In this document: positions 24,417 through 32,641 of the stretch, piece by piece
Numbering within the stretch: the first letter of the stretch is position 1
Layout: each line of letters opens with the position of its first letter
Origin: an uncultured Bacteroidia bacterium
GTDB taxonomy: Bacteria > Bacteroidota > Bacteroidia > Bacteroidales > CAJPTX01
Direction: 5' to 3'
NCBI GenBank assembly: GCA_938040915.1
Contig: CALHZE010000233.1
Location: 1-53,495, forward strand
DNA length: 53,495 nucleotides
Notes under the pieces: model-generated
What the model saw: the letters and a program-made list of their open reading frames with translations, nothing else
Databases searched by the model: none
What the model was told of the DNA's origin: nothing
Program-made: the position numbers and the translations under genes

Positions 24417-25877
24417 ATGGGCATACTTCGTAAATTGGCAAGCCAATCGGCTATCTATGGGCTGAGTAGTGTAGTACCTCGGTTGCTCAACTACTTTTTG
24501 GTGAGCCTTCACTCTCGAGTCTTTAACGAGGGGGAGTATGGGGTGATCACCGAGCTGTATGCGTATGTGGCGGTGCTATTGATCTTGCTGACCTTTGGTT
24601 TGGAGACGGGTTTCTTCCGGTTTGCGGGCAAGAAAGAGAGCCCTGCGACGGGCGATCGGGTCTTCAGCACAATATTTTACTTTTTGGGCGCGACGAGCCT
24701 GAGCTTCTTTGGGTTAGGTTGGCTACTGCTTAGCCCGATAGCCGATCTCTTAAACTATCAGGGGAGCGAAAGTCTGCTGCTAATGATGTTTGCCATTTTG
24801 GCAATTGACGCGTGGAGCGCCCCGCTGTTTAACCGACTGCGGTGGCAAGAGCGCCCCAAAGCCTATAGCGCGATCAAGATCCTCTCGGTGCTGGTTAATA
24901 TCGGTTTCAATGTGCTGTTCTTGGTGGGTTACCCTTACCTCGGGTGGTATGACCCATCGTTTGGTGTGGGGTATGTGCTCTTGAGTAACCTCTTGGGGAG
25001 TGGTGTGGCGTGGTTGCTCGCCTTTTTTGCCTGTGGTGGGCTACCGCGGGTATTCCGCTGGAAGATCTTGACCCCTATTTTAGCCTTCTCGTTCCCACTC
25101 TTGTTAAGCGGTCTGGCGGGAACAACCAACGAGTTTATGGATCGTCTCTTCATCAAATGGCTCACCCCTGCGGCAGACCCGATGAGTGAACTGGGGATTT
25201 ATGGCGCCAACGGTAAAATCGCCGTGCTCTTGGTGTTGTGTGTGCAGATGTTTAAGTTCGCTGCCGAACCCTTCTTCTTTTCGAGTGCTGACGAAAAGAA
25301 CGACCCGAGGGTGTATGCGATGGTCACGAAATATTTCTGGTACTTTACCCTCCTCGTCTTGGTGGGGATTATGTTTTACCTTCCCTTGTTCCAGTTCTTC
25401 ATCGGTCGGAGCTTTCGGACGGGGCTTGGGGTCATCCCCATCCTACTGGTAGCAAACTTGTTATACGGTCTCTTTTTCAATGTAAGCTTTTGGTATAAAC
25501 TCCAGAAGCGAACGTGGTATGGGGTATTGTTTACCGTAACGGGCGCGGTGGTAACCCTCGGTGTCAACCTGCTCTTAACCCCGATGCTCAGCTATTATGG
25601 CGCGGCTTGGGCACGGGTGGCAAGTTACTTAGTGATGTGTGTGGTGTGTGTATGGATCGGGCGTCGTTACTTTCCTGTCCCGTATGAGTATCGGAAGTTC
25701 TTCGTTTCGTTGCTCTTGGGTCTTTCGTTTCTAGGGCTCGGGAGCTTACTCTCAGACACGGCGTGGTGGCTCATGCTGGGGGTGCGCTCGTTACTGTTAC
25801 TTTTGTTGGTTTATCTGTTTATGAGATTAGAGGGTATATCGCCCTTGAGATTGGTAACATTATGGAGACGAAAGTAA
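24417..25877 (+). CDS. Lipid-linked oligosaccharide flippase (Wzx/MATE-like)
   Basis: 486 residues with about 14 predicted membrane helices and the polysaccharide-export signature near the N-terminus ([21 protein letters not shown], given in two parts: [21 protein letters not shown]). It belongs to the MOP (MATE/Wzx) superfamily, which moves undecaprenyl-linked glycans or lipid carriers across the inner membrane; the substrate cannot be read. It follows the patatin gene by 15 bp and its 3' end overlaps dut by 16 bp. In Bacteroidales a flippase-dut-TPR order recurs, so this looks like a conserved housekeeping-type flippase rather than part of a capsule island. A second flippase of this type is at 39446. 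Confidence 0.85.
   Translation: MGILRKLASQSAIYGLSSVVPRLLNYFLVSLHSRVFNEGEYGVITELYAYVAVLLILLTFGLETGFFRFAGKKESPATGDRVFSTIFYFLGATSLSFFGLGWLLLSPIADLLNYQGSESLLLMMFAILAIDAWSAPLFNRLRWQERPKAYSAIKILSVLVNIGFNVLFLVGYPYLGWYDPSFGVGYVLLSNLLGSGVAWLLAFFACGGLPRVFRWKILTPILAFSFPLLLSGLAGTTNEFMDRLFIKWLTPAADPMSELGIYGANGKIAVLLVLCVQMFKFAAEPFFFSSADEKNDPRVYAMVTKYFWYFTLLVLVGIMFYLPLFQFFIGRSFRTGLGVIPILLVANLLYGLFFNVSFWYKLQKRTWYGVLFTVTGAVVTLGVNLLLTPMLSYYGAAWARVASYLVMCVVCVWIGRRYFPVPYEYRKFFVSLLLGLSFLGLGSLLSDTAWWLMLGVRSLLLLLLVYLFMRLEGISPLRLVTLWRRK
24433..24450. repeat. 18-bp direct repeat with palindrome, copy 2
   Basis: Identical to 24315-24332, inside the first codons of the flippase gene. Confidence 0.6.
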
Positions 25878-26302
25878 AAATCGTACTAAAGGTAGGGGCT
25901 CAACTCCCGAGCTATATGACGCCAGGGAGTGCTGGGGCAGATCTTTTCGCTCATCTAGAAAAGCCGTTAACAGTGTCGCCGATGGGCGGGGTAGTTGCCG
26001 TGCCGACGGGGGTCTCTATAGAGCTCCCGATTGGGTTTGAGGCTCAGATTCGCCCACGGAGTGGTTTGGCAAAAAAGCACGCAGTGACGGTCTTAAATGC
26101 ACCAGGGACGATCGATAGTGACTATCGGGGCGAGATTATCGTTCTACTGATCAACCACGGCAGAGAGTCTTACACCATAGCGCCACAAGAACGAATCGCG
26201 CAGATGGTGATCGCCCCCGTGACAAGAGCCGTGTGGGAAGAGGTAGAGACATTGGAAGAGACCATACGTAACAGACAAGGATTTGGACATACAGGAAAAT
26301 GA
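25862..26302 (+). CDS. dut: Deoxyuridine 5'-triphosphate nucleotidohydrolase (dUTPase)
   Basis: Trimeric dUTPase that splits dUTP to dUMP and PPi; 146 residues, the usual length. The five family motifs are visible: PGSAGADLF (21-29), [21 protein letters not shown] (catalytic Asp/Tyr), QERIAQMVI, and the C-terminal [11 protein letters not shown] arm that closes over the active site. ATG 25862 (METKVKIVL) is chosen over an upstream in-frame start at 25763, which would only add residues shadowing the flippase. It overlaps the flippase stop by 16 bp and the TPR gene by 4 bp (ATGA), indicating translational coupling. Confidence 0.97.
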   Translation: METKVKIVLKVGAQLPSYMTPGSAGADLFAHLEKPLTVSPMGGVVAVPTGVSIELPIGFEAQIRPRSGLAKKHAVTVLNAPGTIDSDYRGEIIVLLINHGRESYTIAPQERIAQMVIAPVTRAVWEEVETLEETIRNRQGFGHTGK

Positions 26303-28068
26303 AGCTAGTGAAGCTATGGGGTATCCTACTTGGCGTAGGGGCAGTGTTATGGGGCGTGGGGTGTGCGACACACCCAAAGACAACGACCCCGAAGTTTGAG
26401 AAGGAGGTCGGTAATCCGTACTTTGATAGTTACTACCTTTTCCTGACCGACACCACAGAGGCGCTATTACCACGCCTGCGTGCAAAGTTTGCCCAATCGC
26501 AATCGCCCGAAATAAGCGACCTTATCGCCCAAGTATTTTACCGGAATGGTAGGTTAGACTCGGCGCAAGCCTATATAGAACGATCTTACCGACTTGACTC
26601 AAACAACGTCGACTATGCGAAGAGGTATTACGCGATATTAGAGGAGCAACAAAAAGACCCCGCGCGCCTAGTCTATCTTGCCGATCGGTTGATATCGCTA
26701 GACAGCGGGGATGCGAAGAACCAGTACTCACTTCTCATGGCTTACATCCGAGACAACCGCATTGGGGAGGCAATACGCTATGGTCGCTCGCGCCAAGAGT
26801 TCTTCCGCCGCTACTTCGAAATCGATCAAATGCTCATCAACCTCTACTTGCAATCGCAGATGCCTGATTCGGCGATGCGTGTGGCAGAGGAGCTTATCGC
26901 GCAAGACCCCAGCGAGTCAAATAGTTATTTCGTAGCCTCGACGGTTGCCGCGCGCAGTAACGACACCTTGAACTACAAACGCTATTTCAAGCAAGGGGTG
27001 AAATATGGATGCCCGAACGAGTTGTTAGTTGAGGCTTATGCGCAGTATTTGCTCATAGAGCAACGCAACCCGCGCGAGTTGCTAGGGACTCTCGATACCA
27101 TCTTTGAGCGCTGCCACTACCCCGAGTCATGGCTTGTGGAAATGCTCTCCAACCTCCGTTTTGTCTTCACCTCACCACGGATGAGTGACCCCACAGAGCG
27201 CCACCTCCTCTCAAGCTTTGAGAGACAATTATCCCACTCGTCAGAAGGGCAGTTTGTCCTCTTACAATATTACCGACGTAATTTCGACACCGCAGCGGCC
27301 TTAGCTTTGATAGCGCGCAACCAAAAGACGTTTGCACCGAGCTACATATGGGACATGATTTATGTGAGCGAGAGCTTAAAATTCCGCCCCAAACCGAGAG
27401 TAAGCCACTGGGGCGAAGAAACACGGGTAGCGCGTGAAAACATTACAAAATACCCTTTTGATCTTTTTTCTGCTTATGTCTATTTCGAGTGGGTGGGTGA
27501 GGCGACCGACTCTGTGCGACGCATCGACACGGTCGATCACTACATAGGTTACTATAAGGAGCTCTTGCGCCAAGCAAAGAAAGACGAGGTCTATCGGTTT
27601 GAACTCACCTTTGGCAAAGACACGACCGTGCAGCGCATCCCCATCTTGCTCGCCAACCTATCGCGCCTCTATGGGTATAAGGGGGATGTGAGTCGAAAAG
27701 ATCAAAAGGCGTTCGAAGCATACAAAGAAGCGTTGAAATATAACCCCTCTAACGAAGTGGCGCTGAATAACTATGCCTATAATCTGGCGCTGGTCGATGC
27801 GAAGCAGCTCAAGCGCGCCCTCAAGATGTCGGAAAAGAGTTTGACGATAGACCCTAATAACGAAAACTACTTAGACACGTATGGCTATATCCTCTATCGC
27901 TTAGGACGTTATAAGGAAGCTAAAGCGGTATTCACAAAGCTATTATCGATCAATCCGCGTCCGGGTGCGACCTCGCTCCTACACTATAGCGCACTATTAG
28001 AGGCGCTGGGGAATAAGGATGCGGCAGAGGTCTACCGTATGAAGGCAACACAAGCCGAAAGCGAGTAG
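26299..28068 (+). CDS. TPR-repeat lipoprotein
   Basis: 589 residues with a lipoprotein signal (GVGCATH, Cys22) and many helical pairs. TPR-like units are clearest at about 45-150 ([18 protein letters not shown]) and 465-580 ([19 protein letters not shown], then [19 protein letters not shown] and [16 protein letters not shown]). It should be an envelope scaffold on the periplasmic side. Members of this family sit next to dut and an M23 peptidase gene in many Bacteroidales, suggesting a cell-envelope or division role; no enzymatic motif is seen. The ATG overlaps the dut stop by 4 bp. Confidence 0.85.
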   Translation: MKLVKLWGILLGVGAVLWGVGCATHPKTTTPKFEKEVGNPYFDSYYLFLTDTTEALLPRLRAKFAQSQSPEISDLIAQVFYRNGRLDSAQAYIERSYRLDSNNVDYAKRYYAILEEQQKDPARLVYLADRLISLDSGDAKNQYSLLMAYIRDNRIGEAIRYGRSRQEFFRRYFEIDQMLINLYLQSQMPDSAMRVAEELIAQDPSESNSYFVASTVAARSNDTLNYKRYFKQGVKYGCPNELLVEAYAQYLLIEQRNPRELLGTLDTIFERCHYPESWLVEMLSNLRFVFTSPRMSDPTERHLLSSFERQLSHSSEGQFVLLQYYRRNFDTAAALALIARNQKTFAPSYIWDMIYVSESLKFRPKPRVSHWGEETRVARENITKYPFDLFSAYVYFEWVGEATDSVRRIDTVDHYIGYYKELLRQAKKDEVYRFELTFGKDTTVQRIPILLANLSRLYGYKGDVSRKDQKAFEAYKEALKYNPSNEVALNNYAYNLALVDAKQLKRALKMSEKSLTIDPNNENYLDTYGYILYRLGRYKEAKAVFTKLLSINPRPGATSLLHYSALLEALGNKDAAEVYRMKATQAESE

Positions 28069-28098
28069 AGGAAAAGGAAAAGATTAACTAACAAGAGG

Positions 28099-29286
28099 AT
28101 GACGCTCAAGAGTTTGATTCGTTGGCTGGTATACGGAGTCCTTTTCTTGATCTCCAACGCGAGTGTGGCACAAAAGCTCGTAGATCTGCAACGACAAAAG
28201 GCTCAGACCTTGGAGCGGATATCCACCACCTCGCTCCTTATCGAAGAAGGGAGCAAATCGCAAGCACAAAACACGCGCAAGCTAGATCTCTTGACGGCAC
28301 AAATAGAGACCCGTAACGACCTGATCAAGAATATCAATCAGCAAATCGAACTCTACAACCGAGAGATCTCTCATCGGGTACGGAACATCACACAACACGA
28401 GCGCGAACGCGACACGCTTTTAAGCCAATATGCGCAGTTCGTCAAGCGGACACAGTTTCTTCAAGGTCGTAATGAGGTACTCCTCCAGATATTGGCGTCA
28501 AAGAACCTCTCGCAGATGTATCGACGCATTCGGTTCTACCGCGAATATTTGCAATATCAACACTCACAACACGACACAATCGTGGCATTAAACCAAAGGC
28601 TACAAGGCGAACGCGACTCGCTAGTGGGGGCACAAAAGCGCTTAGTAGGGCTAAGAAACGAAGAGTATGCCTCTCGTAACCAACTTCTTTCAGAACAAGA
28701 ACTCTACAACAAAGAGCTGCAGCGCCTCCTGCAACAGGAAAAGGCGTGGAAAAACACGTTGCTAGAAGATCAAAAGAAAGTGAGAGAGCTCAACGTGGCG
28801 ATCAATAAACTCTTAGAGGAGGAGGCTGAGCAGAACCGCAAAGCCAAACACGACGCCCAGTATAAAAAACTTGGCAAGGATTTTGCTAGCAACAAGGGAA
28901 AGTTGCCTTGGCCCATCTTAACAGGGTCAATCATACGAGGGTATGGACAGCAAGAGAGCAAACTCCTCAAGGGGATCAAAACGACGAGCGAGGGGGTAGA
29001 TATTGCCGCCCAAAAGAACTCGGTGGTGCGGAGCGTGTTTAACGGTAAGGTTACCAAGGTCGCGCACATCCCAGGGGGTAATGACGTAGTGATCATCCGC
29101 CACGGGGAGTTTCTTACCCTCTACTCCAACTTGGTCAACTTGGTGGTGAGCACGGGCGATGAGGTCAAGGCGGGGCAGACGCTCGGGACGGTCTATACGG
29201 AGAAAAACGCCGTGCAAGGGACACTACACTTTGAAATATGGAAGGAGTTCCGTTCTCAAAACCCAAAAGTCTGGCTTCACCCATAG
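28099..29286 (+). CDS. EnvC-like murein hydrolase activator (degenerate LytM domain)
   Basis: 395 residues: signal peptide (to about residue 25), a long coiled coil (about 28-250) and a C-terminal LytM/M23 fold (about 280-395). Family members with intact zinc sites are endopeptidases, but here the HxxxD ligand site reads SEGVDIA (His absent) and the YAHL histidine is replaced in LTLYSNL. Only the HGEF and LHFEIW histidines remain. This pattern matches EnvC-type activators that switch on amidases at the division septum rather than cut peptidoglycan. It is preceded by an AAGAGG ribosome site and lies 30 bp after the TPR gene. Confidence 0.9.
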   Translation: MTLKSLIRWLVYGVLFLISNASVAQKLVDLQRQKAQTLERISTTSLLIEEGSKSQAQNTRKLDLLTAQIETRNDLIKNINQQIELYNREISHRVRNITQHERERDTLLSQYAQFVKRTQFLQGRNEVLLQILASKNLSQMYRRIRFYREYLQYQHSQHDTIVALNQRLQGERDSLVGAQKRLVGLRNEEYASRNQLLSEQELYNKELQRLLQQEKAWKNTLLEDQKKVRELNVAINKLLEEEAEQNRKAKHDAQYKKLGKDFASNKGKLPWPILTGSIIRGYGQQESKLLKGIKTTSEGVDIAAQKNSVVRSVFNGKVTKVAHIPGGNDVVIIRHGEFLTLYSNLVNLVVSTGDEVKAGQTLGTVYTEKNAVQGTLHFEIWKEFRSQNPKVWLHP

Positions 29287-29508
29287 CTTATTTTCCTATT
29301 CTGGGAGATGAACGAGCGAAGGATAAACAACAGAGTGACTGTCGTCCGCTCATAAAGGGGCAGCAGGACTAGGTAAAATTACTCATTCTTGATTTAGAGA
29401 AATAGAAGAAAATAGCCTAACTTTGATTAGGAAATAGCTACTCCTCCTTCTATAGAGGAGAAATGTAGCGGTCGGATTTTTAGGAGAGACACAATATACA
29501 CGATACCG
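29287..29508. other. Short intergenic region with one promoter-like element
   Basis: 222 bp between the EnvC-like and ATPase genes. Contains the TAACTTTG element at 29418-29425; no terminator with a T-tract, ORF or RNA gene is recognised. Confidence 0.5.
29418..29425 (+). promoter_or_regulatory. -7 element TAACTTTG with a partial -33 box
   Basis: TAACTTTG fits TAnnTTTG; a TTTA at 29393-29396 lies 21 bp upstream at the expected spacing. It should drive the RsbW-like ATPase-ybeY-mnmG run. Confidence 0.6.
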
Positions 29509-29907
29509 ATGGAGAGAATAGTCTTAGCGTCGACAGAGACAGCCAGTAACGAGCTCTTAGAGTTCTTGGATCGGCTGTTCATGAATGTTGACGGTTTGGC
29601 AGACCTCGAGGCGAATGTACAAGTTGCCATCTGCGAAACCTTCAATAACGCTGTGGTGCATGGCAACAAGCTAGATTTTAGAAAGCGCGTGACCTGCACC
29701 TTCGATATCACCGACACTGCCTTCGTCTTTACGATAGAAGATGAGGGAGAGGGGTTTGAGATTGAGAAGATCCCCGACCCGACGCTTCCTGAGAATATAG
29801 AAAAAACGCGTGGAAGGGGGGTATTTCTCACACAAAAGCTCTCAAGTAAGGTAGAATACCTAGATAAGGGGCGAAGAGTGATTATCAGCTTTTATAAAAA
29901 GAAATAG
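29509..29907 (+). CDS. RsbW/SpoIIAB-like serine kinase-type ATPase
   Basis: 132-residue protein of the GHKL (HATPase_c) superfamily in its short anti-sigma/serine-kinase form. The N-box is AICETFNNAVVHGN (about 40-53), with DEGEGFE as the Mg/ATP-lid G1 motif (about 78-84) and GRGVFL as G2 (about 104-109). In Firmicutes this fold phosphorylates an anti-anti-sigma partner, but no STAS partner, sigma factor or PP2C gene is in the window, so the target here is unknown. It lies directly before ybeY (8 bp gap), with an ATG at 29509 about 84 bp past its promoter element. Confidence 0.85.
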   Translation: MERIVLASTETASNELLEFLDRLFMNVDGLADLEANVQVAICETFNNAVVHGNKLDFRKRVTCTFDITDTAFVFTIEDEGEGFEIEKIPDPTLPENIEKTRGRGVFLTQKLSSKVEYLDKGRRVIISFYKKK

Positions 29908-29915
29908 GGGGTATT

Positions 29916-30344
29916 TTGAGTATCTTATTCCACACCCTGGGGGTTCGTTACCTTTTACGCCACAAACGCGAGATTCGCGCCACGGTAAAGCTCATGTGTG
30001 AGAGCAAGGGCTATCGCGTGGGAGAGGTCAACTACATCCTCTGCTCTAAGCGCGTGATCAAGGAAACTAATATCCGCTACCTCGATCACCATTACTACAC
30101 CGACATCATTACCTTCCCGATGTCTGAGGAAGCGGGGGTCGTGAGTGCCGACATCTACGTCTGTGTCCCCGTCGTATTTGAAAATGCCGTGCATTTCAAG
30201 ACGTCTGCCTACACCGAGTTGATACGGGTGCTCTTTCACGGCATATTACATTTGATCGGGTACGACGATCACACGCCCGAAGATCAGCGCGCCATGCGCG
30301 CTGCCGAGGAGGAGTGGCTCGGAAAATTCGCGGAAATGCTATAA
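29916..30344 (+). CDS. ybeY: Endoribonuclease YbeY (rRNA maturation, 16S 3' end)
   Basis: A single-strand endoribonuclease that finishes the 16S rRNA 3' end and helps ribosome quality control. The 142-residue protein has the family zinc motif as HGILHLIGYDDH (108-119), with His108 and His112; the third ligand position is Asp118 or His119 rather than the canonical His at +10, a variation I associate with Bacteroidota members. Start is TTG 29916 (the residues MSILFHTLGV fit the fold); the next ATG would drop about 25 residues. It lies between the ATPase gene and mnmG (18 bp). Confidence 0.93.
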   Translation: MSILFHTLGVRYLLRHKREIRATVKLMCESKGYRVGEVNYILCSKRVIKETNIRYLDHHYYTDIITFPMSEEAGVVSADIYVCVPVVFENAVHFKTSAYTELIRVLFHGILHLIGYDDHTPEDQRAMRAAEEEWLGKFAEML

Positions 30345-30362
30345 AAGCACTTTCTTTGCTTC

Positions 30363-32279
30363 ATGGAACGAAGCAGAGACATCATCGTAATTGGCGGCGG
30401 ACACGCGGGTTGCGAAGCCGCCTTGGCAGCGGCTAGTTTGGGCGTCAATACGCTCCTTATTACAACCGACATTACCAAGCTAGGTGTAATGAGTTGTAAC
30501 CCCTCAATCGGGGGGATTGGTAAAGGGCAGATCGTGCGCGAGATAGATGCCCTCGGGGGCTTTACCGCACAGTGTACGGATCTTACCACCCTTCAATTTC
30601 GGATGCTCAACCGCTCTAAGGGAGCAGCTATGCATAGCCCTAGGGCACAGTGTGACCGCGATCTCTTTAGTCTCACGTGGCGGAGAAAGTTAGAGGGGGC
30701 GACCAACCTAGCGATCATTCAAGACACAATTGAGGAACTCTTGTTAGAGGAACATGAAGGGAAGACGCTGTGTGTAGGCGTAAGATCAAAATTGCGCGGC
30801 GATATAGTCGCCCAACGCGTGATACTTACCGCCGGTACCTTCCTTAACGGACTCATCCACGTGGGGATGTATCACACCCCAGGAGGTCGCATCGATGAGA
30901 GCGCCGTGCCACGCCTCACCGCACAGTTAGTAGCTCACGGCATAAAAGCCGCACGATTCAAGACAGGCACTTCGCCGCGGATCGATCTCCGGACGATAGA
31001 TTTAGACGTCTGTCGCATACAGGCGGGAGACATCGAAGGAGGACACTTTTCCTACTCCACCACGTGCCCTTCCCCCCTCCCCCAACGCCCGTGCTATATC
31101 ACAGAGACGAACCCAGAGACCCACGCGATCTTACGCGCCAATCTCAATCGCTCCCCCCTTTTTCAACACGTGATACAGGGACGCGGACCGCGCTACTGCC
31201 CTAGTATCGAAGATAAGATTCACATTTTCGCAGACAAAGGCTCACACCCCATATTCCTAGAGCCAGAGGATAGCGAAGGCAACACCGTCTACATCAATGG
31301 ATTTAGCACCTCGCTTCCGTATGATGTGCAAGAGGTGGGGCTTCACTCAATACGCGGTTTAGAGGAGGCACACATCATCCGTCCAGGCTATGCGATCGAG
31401 TATGACTATTTTGACCCCTTGCAATTGGAACATAGTTTAGCCTCGAAGGTAATCAGGGGGCTCTACATCGCGGGTCAGCTCAACGGCACAACGGGGTATG
31501 AAGAGGCTGCCGCACAAGGACTATTAGCAGGGATCAATGCCGCACACACCTTGCTCGGGCGCACGCCCATTGTCTTGCGGCGCTCAGAGGCTTATATAGG
31601 TGTGATGATTGACGACCTCGTCACCAAGGGAGTAGACGAACCCTACCGGATGTTTACCAGTCGCGCTGAGCACCGTCTTTCGCTTAGAGAAGACAACGCA
31701 GACGAACGTCTTTACCAGCTATCTGTAGCGATTGGGTTACGGAGCAAGGAAGCTTTAGAAAAAACGGCGACAAAATATGAAACTGTAACCGCCTTGGCGC
31801 ACTACCTGACACAACTTTCGCTCACGCCCGAAATGGTGAATGAATACCTCTTAGCACAGGGGGGCACTCCCCTCCCCCAAGCCATCAAAGCGCATAAACT
31901 TCTTTTACGTCCCGAAGTTAAACTAGCGTCACTGCTTCCCCATATTCCCACCACAGCATTTGACAAAAGCACACTCTCTGCAGAGATAGTCCACAGCGCC
32001 GAGACGCGCATCAAGTATGCTAGCTACATAGAGAAAGAGGAACAGGAGAGTGAACAAACGTTGAAGATAGACACTATACACATCCCCGACACGCTAGACT
32101 ACACAACCCTAGAGAGTATTAGCATTGAGGGAAGACAGAAACTCCGTCAACACCGCCCCAAGACCTTAGGAGAGGCAAAACAGATACCCGGCATCAAACC
32201 TAGTGACCTAAAGGCGATCTTGATAGCGATGCGTTCGTTTGTTCCACGTGGAACAGTGGAAGGGACAGAGGATAAATAA
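30363..32279 (+). CDS. mnmG: tRNA U34 carboxymethylaminomethyl modification enzyme MnmG
   Basis: FAD enzyme that, with MnmE, adds the carboxymethylaminomethyl group to U34 of several tRNAs. The 638-residue protein begins with the Rossmann motif IGGGHAGCEAA (10-20), then GIGKGQIVREIDALGG, and the conserved blocks PRAQCDRD, GTFLNG, RFKTGT, GPRYCPSIEDK, RPGYAIEYDYF and GQLNGTTGYEEAAAQG. The C-terminal helical domain ends in FVPRGTVEGTEDK, where the VPRGT codons coincide with a parS-like palindrome (32240-32255). ATG 30363. Together with mnmA at 15311 it gives the window two of the genes for wobble-uridine modification. Confidence 0.98.
   Translation: MERSRDIIVIGGGHAGCEAALAAASLGVNTLLITTDITKLGVMSCNPSIGGIGKGQIVREIDALGGFTAQCTDLTTLQFRMLNRSKGAAMHSPRAQCDRDLFSLTWRRKLEGATNLAIIQDTIEELLLEEHEGKTLCVGVRSKLRGDIVAQRVILTAGTFLNGLIHVGMYHTPGGRIDESAVPRLTAQLVAHGIKAARFKTGTSPRIDLRTIDLDVCRIQAGDIEGGHFSYSTTCPSPLPQRPCYITETNPETHAILRANLNRSPLFQHVIQGRGPRYCPSIEDKIHIFADKGSHPIFLEPEDSEGNTVYINGFSTSLPYDVQEVGLHSIRGLEEAHIIRPGYAIEYDYFDPLQLEHSLASKVIRGLYIAGQLNGTTGYEEAAAQGLLAGINAAHTLLGRTPIVLRRSEAYIGVMIDDLVTKGVDEPYRMFTSRAEHRLSLREDNADERLYQLSVAIGLRSKEALEKTATKYETVTALAHYLTQLSLTPEMVNEYLLAQGGTPLPQAIKAHKLLLRPEVKLASLLPHIPTTAFDKSTLSAEIVHSAETRIKYASYIEKEEQESEQTLKIDTIHIPDTLDYTTLESISIEGRQKLRQHRPKTLGEAKQIPGIKPSDLKAILIAMRSFVPRGTVEGTEDK
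32240..32255. promoter_or_regulatory. parS-like palindrome 1 (inside mnmG)
   Basis: TGTTCCACGTGGAACA, a perfect palindrome and a close match to the ParB-binding parS consensus TGTTNCACGTGAAACA. It lies in the last codons of mnmG. Confidence 0.75.
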
Positions 32280-32292
32280 AGTTTCCCCCCTT

Positions 32293-32308
32293 TGTTCCAC
32301 GTGAAACA
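32293..32308. promoter_or_regulatory. parS-like palindrome 2
   Basis: TGTTCCACGTGAAACA, which fits the classical parS consensus TGTTNCACGTGAAACA exactly. Confidence 0.85.
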
Positions 32309-32337
32309 AGAAAGGTGTGAGTAAAATAAATAGAGGT

Positions 32338-32353
32338 TGTTCCACGTGGAACA
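32338..32353. promoter_or_regulatory. parS-like palindrome 3
   Basis: TGTTCCACGTGGAACA in the mnmG-uvrC spacer, 45 bp after the previous site. Confidence 0.75.
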
Positions 32354-32555
32354 AAGGAAGGTATCAGAACCTCAAATAACGAGGGCATTACATTCTCCTT
32401 CCCTACACAACCACCTTTTAACGATTAAGGTCTCTAGAAAGGCGTATCTCTATACTACGCTACAGAAGATAGGAGTAAGAGTTTACTACTTATCTGATAA
32501 AAAAATGAGTGGCACTGAAACAAGAGGAAGGGTGGGGAAAATAAGGCATAAAATC
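32354..32555. other. Spacer between parS-like sites 3 and 4
   Basis: About 200 bp of the mnmG-uvrC spacer. No ORF with coding character, promoter consensus or RNA structure is recognised. Other Bacteroidales, from memory, carry an apt gene between mnmG and uvrC; none is present here. Confidence 0.4.
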
Positions 32556-32571
32556 TGTTCCACGTGGAACG
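32556..32571. promoter_or_regulatory. parS-like palindrome 4
   Basis: TGTTCCACGTGGAACG, one outer base off the palindrome. Confidence 0.7.
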
Positions 32572-32602
32572 AAGGGAAACAGAAAGGATAGATAAGAAAA
32601 CG

Positions 32603-32618
32603 TGTTCCACGTGGAACA
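32603..32618. promoter_or_regulatory. parS-like palindrome 5
   Basis: TGTTCCACGTGGAACA, 24 bp before the uvrC ATG. Confidence 0.75.
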
Positions 32619-32641
32619 GCGTTAAACGAAAATAAGCGGGG

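Noticed and set aside
30855..30866. CACGTG core with flanks (ATCCACGTGGGG) in mnmG
   Set aside because: Only the centre matches; the outer GTT/AAC bases needed for parS are missing.
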